DNA of 64,000 nt from Brachyhypopomus gauderio (lineage: Eukaryota; Chordata; Actinopteri; Gymnotiformes; Hypopomidae): contig NC_135214.1 of the NCBI RefSeq assembly GCF_052324685.1, forward strand, positions 3,713,371 to 3,777,370, written 5' to 3'. The first letter of the stretch is position 1. Each line of letters opens with the position of its first letter. The notes beneath the pieces are model-generated. The model had not been told where the DNA came from. It did no database searches and worked only from the letters and a program-made list of their open reading frames with translations. This document shows, piece by piece, positions 25,499 to 36,600 of the stretch. The position numbers and the translations under genes are program-made.

Positions 25499-26242
25499 CA
25501 GCCACACGTACTGAACATCTGTGCTGACTACTGTACGTTTTGGGGTTTGAGAAAGGCGATATATAAATGTGATATATGACAACAATAATGAAAAAATTAA
25601 CAATAATAATATTATTAACAATAATGGTTCTATCATCAATGTGTAAATCAATGATGTGAATTTTTATTCATAGGTTAAAACATAAAAACGTGTGTAATGC
25701 AAACCATTACAGGACTTAGTTTTTTTGCCCCTTGCGTTGTTTTGTGCAATGACTCAAAATATAAGCATGTGACATGTTTGTAGTACAGTACGTGACTTGT
25801 AGTACAGTACAGACTATGATAATATGATTGGTAGGGGCTGGATTAAGTCTGAAATTAGGGTTAAAACTAAACTCACCAGATAGCAGATTATGAGGACCAG
25901 ACTTGGGTATTGCTCATAATTTAATTTATTCATATGCAGACAATTAATTCAATGGATAGTAATGTTGTTTGACTTGATGTATAATTTACCATAAAATCCT
26001 CTTCTGGTTCAACAGTCAATTTACAGCTATAGGCTCATACCATGTTGTGGCGTTCTGTTAGTCATCGATAAATCATCCAAAATCAGAAAATACATCAGGT
26101 AAACACGTTTCTTTTTATTAGTGACATGGTTAATCTGATGTAGGGTACTGTGTATATAAATAATAAACAAACAAACACATAAAAAAGTTCGATTGTTTTT
26201 ACTAGTCCTACTTGAACCTTATTAGCATGTGAATGTTTTCTG

Positions 26243-26258
26243 GCCACTAGAGGCCGCT
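26243..26258 (+). promoter_or_regulatory. Candidate CTCF motif, plus orientation, weaker
   Basis: GCCACTAGAGGCCGCT matches the CTCF consensus well through CCACTAGAGG, with one change at the following G. Same orientation as the 25,484 motif. Low certainty without a scored matrix. Confidence 0.35.
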
Positions 26259-26800
26259 CGTATGACACGTTAGGATTCATTGTATGTGCAGAAATGAAGG
26301 ATACAATTACCAGAAAATCAGATACGTAGGTTTTCTTACTATACAAATTAATATTTAGTGAAGGATATTTGGTAATGACACAAAGAATATTAAAACAAAC
26401 AAACCCAAGATATGAAAACCCATTTGTAGTCACGGCTTATGCAAAAGAGATGGATGAAGGATGGATGAAGGTACTGAATGTACTGATAGTAAACAAAAGC
26501 GCCGAGTCTGGTTACTTGATTACATGGCAATAGACACAAAGCCCTGATGATTTCATTTGCAAGTGACTCTGGGTAGAGACTGTACTTAAAAAAATTACCT
26601 AACGACTCAAAGGTTAACAAGTGGCATTAACAAACAGCATTTACAATTGTTGAGTTCAGATGTTGCTTCTAGTTATGAATATGAATAAATGAAAACTTTC
26701 TTTACAAATACAAAATACTTGCTTAATAGAAACTGGAAACTGAAATAGGTATTTAAAATTTATTTTAAGGTTGCCAAGTAAATTCTGCAAAATAACATTT

Positions 26801-27284
26801 TAACTATGTATAGTATGCGGTTGTTCAGTGGTGAGAGAGGAATGTTTATTGTCTGCAGAGGAACAATCCCTGTGCTGACAGGACATTATCTTTATCGTCA
26901 TGGCAGCTTTGTTTACACTAGCAGAAAGTGGCGGTTTCGTCTGGATATACTGGCAGCACAATTTCGGGGGGAAAGAATAAAATAATAACTTAGTGAATGT
27001 CCAAGCCAAGAACATCAAGCAATAAAAACCAGCTCCGTGTGTTCTTTTCATAAGGGAAATAAAAACAAAAGACAAAATGTAAACACAATTTAATGAGAGT
27101 TGTGTGTGTACGCATAGTGTGTGATTTTCCTCTTTACACGAACTGCTTTTCTCTTCATTTCAACAGATAAAGATAGTAGAATGACTATTTTAATTGCGGT
27201 TTCAGAAATTTGTAGCGCTACAAAGAACTGCATGTAATACTCTTTTTTCTATTTTCCTTGCTTGATGTCATTGGCTATTTGTAC
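26801..27284 (-). other. gja8: gja8 3' untranslated region (inferred)
   Basis: The sequence after the stop codon is AT-rich and non-coding. A minus-strand AATAAA at 26,845-26,850 is a plausible poly(A) signal, giving a 3' UTR of about 440 bases. Other AT-rich hexamers exist further on, so the end is uncertain. Confidence 0.4.
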
Positions 27285-29072
27285 TTATACTGTGAGATCG
27301 TTTGACCTGGCTCTGCTGCCTCCTTTACTAAGGCAACTCGGACATCTTGTTTCTTCCTGCATCTCTTTCGCCTCCTGTTTCAATGGTAACAGTGGTACTA
27401 CGGTTACCTCCTGAACTTCTAGCTTCTCCACACTAGCCTCAAGTTCTGCACTTTCCTCCAGTATTGCACTTGCAGCCTTTTCTGAACCATCTAACCCATC
27501 AGAACCGTCGACGTACTCTGGATTAACCTTGCTGAATGCATTTTCCTCCTGCATAGTCACATTATCAGCTAAAACGTCCAGCTCTCCTGTACACACCACA
27601 GTTTCTGTGTCTTCACCTTGTAGTATTTCTGACCCCTGGAGCTCCTCATCTGCACCCTCCTCCTCCTCTCTGTGTTCTACCTCCAGTACAGGTTCCTTCT
27701 TCCCTGATTGTTCTACCTCGCTTCCAAGTTCCTCTTCTTCCAAAGCTGCAGCGTTTGTCTTCTTCTCCACCATGTGAGGCAAGGCCCATACTTCTCCTGT
27801 CCCTTCGGCCTCTAATGTAAGCTCCTCGGCCTCAAAAAGCTCCTCGGTTACTGACTTTTCCACCGAAGACTCTTCAGATTTATCCTCCTCAGATGATCTA
27901 CGCTGCCTTGACCCAATCTCGGTATCAGAATTTTCATACATCACTGACTCTATCATCATGATCTTAAAACTGTCCACTTCATCTCTCCCTCTATGCCTCT
28001 CGTCCTGTGGCACATCACACATCTGCGAGACCTCAATGACAGAAGGCAACACCTCTTTACAGATGACCACCTCCTCCGCAGGGGGCGCTGTGGCCAACGC
28101 TGCATCCCGCACCAGTGTCTCCTGCACTCTTTTCTGCCCCACCTCCATCTGAGAAGGTGTGGGCAGCTGGGCTTCCTCCAAATCCGCCTCGGCCAGTGGG
28201 TAGACGTGTGCCACCTCTTCCATCTTCATGTCCTCCTCCAGGGACCTGTAACCTTTGGCCTTCTGGAGGGGAGGAGTGAGGAGAAATGGCAGGCTCCTTG
28301 CGACAGGACAGTGGGCCTCAGCCAAAGCTGGAACAGGCTTGCAGAACGTGAAGCGCGTCCTCCTCAAGCCGAGGTGGGCGATCTCCACGAAGTTGAGGAA
28401 GAGCGAGACACAGGCCACGGCCAGCATGAAGACGATGAAGACGGTCTTCTCCGTGGGCCGTGATACGAAGCAGTCCACCGTGTTGGGACATGGCCAACGG
28501 CTGCACTTGTACAACGGGAGGAGGTGAAAGCCATACAGATAATAGTGTCCCACCATGAAGCCCACCTCGAACACCACCTTGAAGAGGACGTGGCAGACGT
28601 AGGTGCGTAGCAGAGCGCCCTCGAGGCGGAACTTTTTGATCCTCTTGGTGCTGATCTCCTTCCGATGCTGGACAGAAACCTGGTCCACTGCCCCAGTGAG
28701 CTGGTCCCCGTTCGGTTTCTGGCTGAGGTTAAGCTCCGCCTCCTGGCGCTCTTTGCCCTTCTCCTCCATGTGGATGCGGTGGACAGCGTGGCCGACGTAA
28801 ACCAGCGAGGGCGTGGAGACAAAGATGATCTGCAGCACCCACAGACGGACGTGTGAGATGGGGAAGGCCTCGTCATAGCACACGTTCTCACAGCCGGGCT
28901 GTTTGGTGTTACACACGTAATCAGCCTGCTCATCGCCCCACACGAACTCGGCAGCTGTGCCCAGAATCAAGATGCGAAAGATGAACAGCACCGTGAGCCA
29001 AACACGGCCAATCACAGTCGAGTGTTCATTCACCTCCTCTAAAATGTTACCCAAGAGGCTCCAGTCACCCAT
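27285..29072 (-). CDS. gja8: gja8, gap junction alpha-8 (Cx50-type lens connexin)
   Basis: Connexin hemichannel subunit; the family forms lens fibre gap junctions. The frame is 595 codons from ATG 29,072-29,070. The longer upstream reading is intronic: an acceptor ...GATGCAG ends at 29,088, 15 bases before the ATG, giving the usual connexin coding exon. Features: N-terminal helix [20 protein letters not shown]1 about 21-41; E1 with C54-x6-C61-x3-C65; M2 about 76-97; basic cytoplasmic loop; M3 about 155-180; E2 with C190-x4-C195-x5-C201 ([12 protein letters not shown]); M4 about 209-232. The tail keeps the Cx50 marker [12 protein letters not shown] and ends [10 protein letters not shown], like Cx50 SRARSDDLTI. 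The tail is about 355 residues and very acidic, so the protein is much longer than human Cx50 (433). Confidence 0.95.
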   Translation of the reverse strand: MGDWSLLGNILEEVNEHSTVIGRVWLTVLFIFRILILGTAAEFVWGDEQADYVCNTKQPGCENVCYDEAFPISHVRLWVLQIIFVSTPSLVYVGHAVHRIHMEEKGKERQEAELNLSQKPNGDQLTGAVDQVSVQHRKEISTKRIKKFRLEGALLRTYVCHVLFKVVFEVGFMVGHYYLYGFHLLPLYKCSRWPCPNTVDCFVSRPTEKTVFIVFMLAVACVSLFLNFVEIAHLGLRRTRFTFCKPVPALAEAHCPVARSLPFLLTPPLQKAKGYRSLEEDMKMEEVAHVYPLAEADLEEAQLPTPSQMEVGQKRVQETLVRDAALATAPPAEEVVICKEVLPSVIEVSQMCDVPQDERHRGRDEVDSFKIMMIESVMYENSDTEIGSRQRRSSEEDKSEESSVEKSVTEELFEAEELTLEAEGTGEVWALPHMVEKKTNAAALEEEELGSEVEQSGKKEPVLEVEHREEEEGADEELQGSEILQGEDTETVVCTGELDVLADNVTMQEENAFSKVNPEYVDGSDGLDGSEKAASAILEESAELEASVEKLEVQEVTVVPLLPLKQEAKEMQEETRCPSCLSKGGSRARSNDLTV

Positions 29073-29091
29073 GGCTGGCTCCAAGCCCTGC

Positions 29092-30580
29092 ATCAGGACA
29101 ACGAGAAAATCAAAGCTATGACAAGAGCTAGTGAAGACTGTAACAGATGTGTGGTTACATATCATAGTAATATGTTATAAACACATGCAATAATACTATA
29201 AATAAAAATTGTCAATCCCCAGATTTGTCCTTTCTCCACACTTTCTGTCAATGTGTCAGTTGTCATCATGTAACAACATCATTTCCGCACGTAACACTGT
29301 CAGGCTGTCCTGATCTACACGTGCTGAGGCTTTGACCCACCAGCAACGGCACAAAACTTTCTGATCCATCTCATAGCTGACCGTGAAACACTTGAGCACA
29401 AAAGCCACGATTGCCTACCTAACTGACCGTGACACCTCAGAGGTGGGATTGGTGGACACCTGGGTGTGGTGGCGGCTGTGGTGAGGTTCTGCACCGTCTC
29501 TCCTTCAGCTTCTCCACGCTGCCAAGGGCACAGAGGGAACCGCGCCTGTCCCGGTCACCCAGCCTAAAGTCGGAGTACTTATCGCCCCACTGAGCAGACG
29601 TGAGTGGATTGGCTCTGATGGCTGCTTTTCAGCTATCCCTAACCATAAGCTTCCAGCCAGACATCCTTTATGCACTAGACCATGTGAGGTGACGCAGGTC
29701 ACAATAGGCTGGACAGAACCACGGACCTGTTAGCCCACAGGGCTGAGCCCATGGGTCAGATTAACTAGTTCCAGCAGGAAGAGCTACTTCATTATTGTGA
29801 ATTTGAAGATCAAGTGTTCACTTCAAAATGCAAATGCATTGTGCACCATGCTGATATATGTATAGAAAATGAATGGTGATTGTCTGACTGACTGACTTAC
29901 TGATGAATTGATTGTCTGATGGATTTATTAATTGACTCATTCATTCATTCGGACCAAAATATCACTTAGTCTTACTAAAGGCTACCTTCAAATCCAAAGG
30001 CCTGGTAGCAAAAATTTGCAAGTAATAATGTAGTTAGACACTCGCCCACAGGAAAGCAGGGTGTTAGAGGTGAAGTTAATGGCGAGCTGATAAAGAAGGA
30101 AGTGTGGCATATTTATGACATGTGAAAGGAAGTTCAGGCATAGAACTACACAAGACACACACACACACACAAGTTCTAGCATTATCCTGTGCTGGGAATC
30201 TTGTATTTTTAAAATAATTTAGGCAGGCACACACTAACACTCAGAAGGAAAGTGTACACAGTGAAATCCTCACCCAGTCTGAAACCAGAAATTACAAGCA
30301 GTGCAGTACATGGGGTACCATAGCCTGCAGAGAAGACTAGAAACCGTAGAGTTAGGGTTAAGGTTTGAATTATCTCATTTATTTGGTCTTTTTAGTCTCA
30401 TTTCTCCCTTCACAGACATTTGTACTCCAGTTGTCAGTAAAACAGATAAACTGAACACTGATTCTGGCACTGGTGTTCTGCCAAAAGAACACATGGATTC
30501 ACTTTCACACAACAGTGAAGAAAATCAGAGTGAATTTAGATTCAGTGGGAACTGCTGACAGCCTAATGCTGAATTCATTT
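29092..30580. other. Upstream region/intron of gja8, no coding feature seen
   Basis: This holds the intron and presumably the non-coding first exon and promoter of gja8, but I could not fix them. It includes a short CA run (about 30,157-30,170). No supported coding sequence. Confidence 0.5.
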
Positions 30581-30623
30581 ACCAATCACACTAACCCTAG
30601 CCTTTACCAATCACACTAACCAC
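30581..30623 (+). repeat. Telomere-related repeat unit, left outlier
   Basis: Two units of the form CCTTTACCAATCACACTAAC joined by CCTAG. The same unit recurs at 35,228-35,360, on the far side of the Penelope-like element and the CCCTAA-rich block. Confidence 0.6.
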
Positions 30624-30869
30624 TGTGCCACATGGGCTCTTAAATTATGCATAGTGCTCTCAACTTGCTTTTAGGCTTCATTCACTCAAGCACATTTTTA
30701 GATTACAACACTCTCTTCTGATCCAATCAGACAGAGACACATCTCAAGATAATCATCCAATCAGGACTCTTTCCTGATTAACAGCCTACACATCCAATCA
30801 GTATTGGGTCTACCTCCTTCCCATCAGCCCCCAGCCCTATTTCAGGGAGGGAAACACTCCACGCAGTAA

Positions 30870-30905
30870 CACTCTTCTGAAGAAGCAGTTGCACTGTGAA
30901 ATGTC
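30870..30905 (+). ncRNA. Hammerhead-ribozyme-like core upstream of the Penelope-like element
   Basis: CTGAAGA (30,877-30,883) is followed by AGCAGTTGCACTGT, which can form a short stem (CAGT/ACTG, with an outer A-T pair), and then GAAA (30,898-30,901). CUGANGA-stem-GAAA is the hammerhead core, and position 7 is variable in that core. Penelope-like elements are known to carry minimal hammerhead motifs in their terminal repeats. Stems I and III are not convincingly closed here, so this may be decayed or coincidental. Confidence 0.3.
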
Positions 30906-31139
30906 AGGACTTCAATACTATTCCAAGATTAACTCTATACAGCAAAACATTTGCTCCTTGGATCAAGAAAAACCTCTCTTCTCTGAGAGAAGAACCTTTT
31001 TACAGGATCTGTTTTTAACCTTTTTTAAAAAGAAAATCAATTAAGTTTTGGGGGGTTGGACCTCAAAAACCTCAGCTTTTACTATTCCACAGGATTACCA
31101 AACTTAAAAAGGATTTAAATCCAGCGTGGGAAACTGCCT

Positions 31140-33370
31140 TAAAGCTCATCCAGGAACACGGGATCAAAAGGACACCAGTTGGTAAACAGTAAGTGAGAGG
31201 CTTTTTGGGTACTTACACCCTTGAGATGGCCACCTGGCAAAATAGGATTTGCTGTTTTAGAGACTCTGGACTCTAAGGAGGTAGACCCCACACCTGCTCA
31301 TGCTTCACACACGGCACAACCCCACATCTTACAGATCAACAGGAGCTCCTGGGCAAAGGCCTCACCTTTATTCCAACCCCACAGAGGATGTGGCACTGGG
31401 GCAACTCTGGGAGGACATCTATGCTTAACAGACGACTCAAATTACTAGACTACTTCGATTACACACAGAACACAAACTTTACTCAGTTCACTAATAAATC
31501 TAGATGGACACCACAGGATCACCATTTCCTCACCAATCAAAATTCATCCGCAAGAACTATTGGATGGGGAGGCTGGACTTGCACATCACAACAGTTACAG
31601 ATCATCTTACACAACCACAGAGGGGGGCCTTACAGCAGCTTAGACAAAATTCAGAAATCATAATCAAACCAGCAGACAAAGGCTCCTCAATAGTTATTAT
31701 GGACAAACCGTATCTGTTTGAAGCTAACCGGCAATTAAATAAGACCTACAGGAACAAGGCTACATTAATCATTCACAAAAGCTATTTCTAATTGGTCCTA
31801 ACCCACCCAGAACACGCCGCTTCGATTTACTGCCTAAAATTCATAAAGACCCAAAAGCATGGATGATACCTTTTGAGATAACCCAGGGCCGCCCCATTGT
31901 TTCAGACTGTGGGAGTGAGTCCCATGACAGCGGGTTTGGAAAATTGTCTATGTATGCCGCGGTACCTCAAGTACACCCGAGCTACCTTAGGGATACATAT
32001 GACCGTGGGGGGGAAAAATACAAAACCTCTTTTCCACACAAAGCATTTTTATTTACAGCAGATATTGAATCTTCATATACTAACATTGATACACAATTGG
32101 GTCTGGAGGCGGTTAGATAACTATTTCTGACGCACCCAGACGCGACCGCATGGAGGGATCTTGAGCCTTTTGGAGATCAGTCTAACAAGGAATGACTTTG
32201 AATTTAACTCACAATTTTTATCTACAAATACAAAGGGACAGCCATGGGCAAAAAATTTGCACCAGCTTATGCTAATATTTATATGGCTAATTGGGAACAA
32301 ACCCTCCAAAAACTCAAACAAGATGTTTATTTCAGATATCTCAATGACATTTTTGGGGTCTGGTCCCATGGTCAGGAAATGTTCAACCACTTCATCAGCA
32401 CAGCCAATAATCACCACAGTACAATAAATCTCAAGGCCCAGCTACACACCGAACAGATAGATTTTTTTTTTTTTATACGACAGTTTTCTTTACAGCCACA
32501 CAACTTTACAATAGAATCTTGAATACAAAAGTATTCTATAAGCCAACAGACACTCATTGCCTATTACACAAACGTAGCTTTCATCCCAAACACACCTTTA
32601 GGGGACTGATTAAATCACAACTTATCAGGTTCCATAGACTTTGTTCTTTACCTCAACACAGGGAGGAAGCAACAACTACATTATTTAGAGCTCTCCAACA
32701 CAGAGGCTACTCAAAACGGTTCCTTCGTTATATAAAATCCCAAACTCTCCAATAAATCCACGCCGCCCAACCTACTGTGGGAACAGACCCCCAGGTGATC
32801 CTGCCATTTATCACAACTTACAATAACATGTCGCTTTCCTTGAATAGAGCTGCGAGACGAGATTTCCAGAAGGCTCAGGACCTCCATCCACCGCTGAGAG
32901 CAACACAGTTGGTTTCGGCCTACCGCAAGAATAAAAACCTTAAAGATATGCTGGTTCGCTCAAAGGTACAGACAGATCCTCCAGGAGCTCCGGACCCCGT
33001 ATACGGTCATTTCAGTCAAGAACGAGTCCTCTGGACCGGATCCCAGGATCATCTCCTACCTGACATCACAATCAACACCAGGAACATAGTACATCTTATT
33101 ATAGGCACACATTGTAATAAGAAATGTGGGAGAAACACAACACACTTTGCATACACGACTCAAACACCTTTATAGTATTAGGGAGAACATAAAGCTCTCA
33201 CCATTAAACACAACATTTAGTTTTGGTAGACATGGTTCACCTACAGATAATGGGGTTAGGGAGCAATTTGATTTGGTCCAAGGGGCAGAGGAGGGCTAGG
33301 GAGAGATACTGGATAGAGAAGTTGGACACATACACTCATGGGGATTCAATTTAAGGACACCATCCCATTA
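31140..33370 (+). pseudogene. Decayed Penelope-like retroelement (reverse transcriptase plus GIY-YIG)
   Basis: Frames broken by stops and frameshifts together read as a Penelope-like polyprotein. In order: IIKPADKGSSIVIMDKPYL (31,660-31,720), LLPKIHKDPKAW and GRPIVSDCGSES (about 31,830-31,925), FTADIESSYTNIDTQLGLEA (RT motif A, about 32,050-32,110), MGKKFAPAYANIYMANWE (motif B, about 32,244-32,300), and YFRYLNDIFGVW (motif C, about 32,330-32,365). In motif C the first catalytic aspartate of YxDD is replaced by Asn. A GIY-YIG-type tail follows: NIVHLIIGTHCNKKCG (about 33,085-33,130) and a C-terminal HSWGFNLR (about 33,330-33,355). The copy is inactive: no frame spans the domains and a catalytic residue is changed. 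The 5' boundary is approximate. Confidence 0.75.
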
Positions 33371-33392
33371 GATAGGTTGATGGGTGAAGCAC

Positions 33393-34075
33393 TGTAACCA
33401 CCGCGTGAATAACCCAAGTGCCGGCTCGAACTGGCGCAATAAGCCGTGATGCAAGTAGTGAGGGCAAGATTAAAAGCACGCGCACAGTGGCAAAAACACC
33501 AACACAAAATGACGCGGAAAACTCAACGCGCAAAATGAAACTAAACCGTGAACGCTCGGTAGAAAATAGAAACAAAAACAACGCGGAAGACTCAACGCGT
33601 AAACTGAAACTCAACTGCAGACACTCGGGAGAAAATAGAAACAAAAATGATGCGGAAAACTCACGCATGAAAAGCAAAAGTCATCCGTAGCGAGAGGAGA
33701 GAAAAAATAACAAAGGCAACTCAAAAGACGCGGAAAAAACTCGTCGCGTAAAAACGAAACCTTCCCAAAATAAATGAATAACAGATAGGAAGAGAAACAG
33801 ATGGAGGAAAACTTGAGATAGGCCAGGTAGCGGCGCAGGAGATAGTAACTCGAATAAGTGACAGGATTAGCAAGAGAAACGAGAGAGAGAGGAAGGTGGC
33901 GAGACACCTCACAACACAGCATAACGGCAGAGAAAGCATAGAAGGGCTGAAGTCGCACCGGCATGACCAAAACAGCAGGTGAAACGGATCACTGCTGATT
34001 GCGTCGATTCAGTCTAGGGGTGAATCGGGTGCCTCTTGTGGAGGTAGAAGGCGTAGCATCCGAGCCAGCCCTGAC
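33393..34075. other. Possible LTR-like segment containing the 69-bp repeats
   Basis: The segment starts TGTAACCACC and ends CCCTGACA, so it has TG...CA termini, and it lies between the Penelope-like remnant and a TACC-rich run. Flanking bases (AGCAC and CTACC) do not match as a target duplication. The call is weak. Confidence 0.2.
33500..33700 (+). repeat. 69-bp tandem repeat
   Basis: About three units of period 69, each starting near ACGCGGAAnACTCAACGCG and containing GAAAATAGAAACAAAAA. Since 69 is a multiple of three, a plus frame reads 23-residue units (NDAENSTRKMKLNRERSVEN and relatives). There is no sign that it is a gene. Confidence 0.6.
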
Positions 34076-34224
34076 ACTACCTACCTATCTACCTACCTTT
34101 TTTTGTGTTTACAATTTTTATTACTGATTGTATCATTTGGTGATTTGTCTTTGAGTTTGAGCACTTACAACTTTGGCACTTAAGAGTCCACCGGGATTCC
34201 TTATCTGTCTATCCCATGTTCCCT

Positions 34225-34440
34225 GGGATCACCAGGGGGTTTGTCCTGACCTGAGGGAGAAAAGGGAGGGAGGGTTTGTGTGTACAGGTGTGTGTGTGTG
34301 TGTGTGTGTTACTTACCTTCACTGGGGGTGAAATAAGGGGTCCTCCACTGGGGGACTTGAACCGTTGACCTTCAGCCCAGGGATCTGAGTGGTGTCCCAA
34401 CACTCTATCTGGTGGCCTATCTAGGGACCGATGTAGTCTA
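34225..34440 (-). mobile_element. Probable tRNA-derived SINE fragment
   Basis: On the minus strand, CGGTTCAAGTCCCCC (about 34,350-34,364) fits an RNA polymerase III B box (GGTTCRANNCC). It is preceded by an A-box-like segment near CAGATAGAGTGTTGGG (about 34,396-34,411). A (GT)n run lies within it on the plus strand (34,288-34,310). The cloverleaf is poorly kept, so this reads as a SINE head rather than a tRNA gene. Confidence 0.4.
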
Positions 34441-34639
34441 GTAGTCTAGCCTTTTTTCCCCTTCCCTTCGGTCTAGAACCGGACTCCAGCAAGTCTTCAA
34501 CCCAGAAAGTGTTCTACATATCCACATATAGAGATCCATATCTAATCCGAACCACTACAAACCAACCCCCCCCCCCAACCTTAACCCTATCTCCACCCCT
34601 ACCCCAAACATAACCGTTTGCATCTTGGACCCCCCAAAC

Positions 34640-34880
34640 CATGGTCCCCTTTCCCTGCATTACTAACCTTAACCCTAACCATACCCTAAACCTAACCCCT
34701 GTGGCCCGGGCCCTTCGACTCCATCTGTTGGGGCCCAAGGCCCCAAAACCCTAACCGCCTTTATCCCTGTCCCCTAACCCTAACCTTAACCCTAATCCTA
34801 AGCATAACCGCCCTTATCCCTGTCCCCTAACCCTAACCGTAACCCTAAACCTAACCAAGGTCCCCTCTTCCTTTCTATTG
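34640..34880 (+). repeat. Telomere-like CCCTAA-rich block
   Basis: Many CCCTAACC steps, interrupted, with a longer unit repeated twice (CTTATCCCTGTCCCCTAACC, at about 34,760 and 34,812; period near 52-54). It resembles degenerate interstitial telomeric repeat rather than a pure TTAGGG array. Confidence 0.6.
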
Positions 34881-35217
34881 GAGCTTTTATTTTTACTCCA
34901 CCCTAATACTAACCATCTCTCCCAACCCACCTTCTCCTGGGCCCCAATGTATACGACCAACACCAGCTATTGATTCTCTTTATCTTATCATCTTTTTACA
35001 TAGTCCAAAAACCTAACCTCAACCCCTATAGCCTACAGACCCCTACCTTACCCTAACCTATTTGTCACTGATAGGCCCTCATAGTCAGTGCTTAAACACA
35101 GTCATAGAGCTCCACTCCCAGGAACCCATAATTCAATGGCTTCCTTTCCTTAAGCATTTTTAACAGATTAGTGAGCCTGTGCATGTATGGTTATTACACC
35201 AAATTTTAAACCTTTAC

Positions 35218-35360
35218 TTTTAATCCTAACCTTTACCAGTCACACTAACCCTAGGCTTTACCAATCACACTAACCCTAACCCTAGCCTTTACCAGTCACA
35301 TTAACCCTAACATTTACCAGTCACATTAACCCTAACCCTAGCCTTTACCAGTCACACTGA
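35218..35360 (+). repeat. Telomere-related tandem repeat, main copy
   Basis: Five units of CTTTACCAGTCACACTAACC type, joined by CCCTAACCCTAG. Same unit as at 30,581-30,623. The surrounding 34,890-36,300 has no gene that I can support. A GAGA-rich stretch lies at 35,566-35,612. Confidence 0.65.
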
Positions 35361-36303
35361 GTGGGTGAACCTTCTTGAATACAGAATCTTCAATCAGATT
35401 TCAAGAAGAAACAAATAATTGATCAGTGAAATTATCTCTTCTCCTTCACACTTTCAGCACTTAACAATAAAAATAACGTTTCTACATTTTTCAACATTAT
35501 TTAATATGAAATAGTATATTTTTAGAACAAGGACACGGTGAGGCATTTTGAACACATACATGCTCAGAAAGAGAGGAAGAGAGAAAGAGAGAGAGAGGAA
35601 GAGAGAAAGAGACCTAGCGGTTGTCTATTATTTGTGAAGACTTTCCATTTGGCATCCAGCTCTCCTTCAGCTGAGACATAAAACACACAACTACTGGCAG
35701 AAGCCTTTCAGACACGGCCATGGTTTATTTGAAGAAAGGCATTGTTTAACTAGTATCTAAACTCCAACGACACTGCTTGTGAAACAATGTTGTTGGGGAA
35801 AACCTTGTTGTGAATTTAGACAAGAAGGAAAAAGGAAAAAAAAACCCTTCAATTTGTCTGGCAGTCGATGGGCAACATTTAACACAGACAGAACGTTTAC
35901 ACTGAGCTACACAATTAATTTCCCCTCTGAACAGCACCACCCTGTACACACCAAGAGACCACTCCGTACATCAGCACCAAGCATCACTGTACAAGCAACA
36001 GCACAACAGGCTGCAAACATCTCAGAACAATGTGCCCTGGCAAGGATGTGGGGCTCCTGGGTACAGGGTCACCAGACCTGAGGGCAAAAGGCCTCTGCTT
36101 GGACAACAAGTCTCAATCTTTGCCATCTTCTATTAGGACCACGTGCTGTTGAGCTTTCGGTCATTATGGAGCAAGTGAGCCCTGCCCATGCACTACACAC
36201 TTTACACTGAAGGCCCAGTAGCTAAAATCAAATTAGCCACTGAATGACAAATAAATGTATGGTAATAGGCATTTATTTAAACAAGTAAATAACTGTACTA
36301 AAC

Positions 36304-36600
36304 TGTGACGGGCAGGTGTGAGCAACAAAAAGGAAGCGATCACGCCAAGTCTCAGGGAAAAAGGGTGGTTTAATATAAAGTGTGCAAACCTAAAACCCAT
36401 GCAATAGATCCGAATTAAGGATATAATGACCAGCGGTCAACTGGTACAAAGACAAGACATATATAGACAGACAAACGACCATCAGGTGGGAACGGATCAC
36501 GGGCTCCGCCCACCTGAGGGGCGTACACGACGTCACAAAACAACAACAACACAGCCGCTGTGGACGGAGGCGGCCGGTAGGGGGCCGCCTCACCGTGACA
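36304..36600 (-). repeat. LTR copy 1
   Basis: 297 bp. It diverges more from the other two copies than they do from each other (for example CGACGTCA where they have the CRE palindrome TGACGTCA). A 9-bp terminal hairpin GAGGCGGCC/GGCCGCCTC lies near the right end. Confidence 0.85.

Larger units (their letters stand above)
24962..26800. other. Gene-free spacer between rpl8 and gja8
   Basis: AT-rich intergenic DNA with no convincing coding exon. The only signals seen are the CTCF-like motifs listed separately, and short AT-rich runs (for example the ATA/AAT-rich stretch at 25,585-25,625). Confidence 0.6.

Noticed and set aside
28364-28933. 189-codon alternate frame on the minus strand
   Set aside because: Out-of-frame shadow of the gja8 transmembrane region.
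29072-29165. 31-residue N-terminal extension of gja8
   Set aside because: It lies before a good splice acceptor, and connexins start at MGDW; the upstream codons are intronic.
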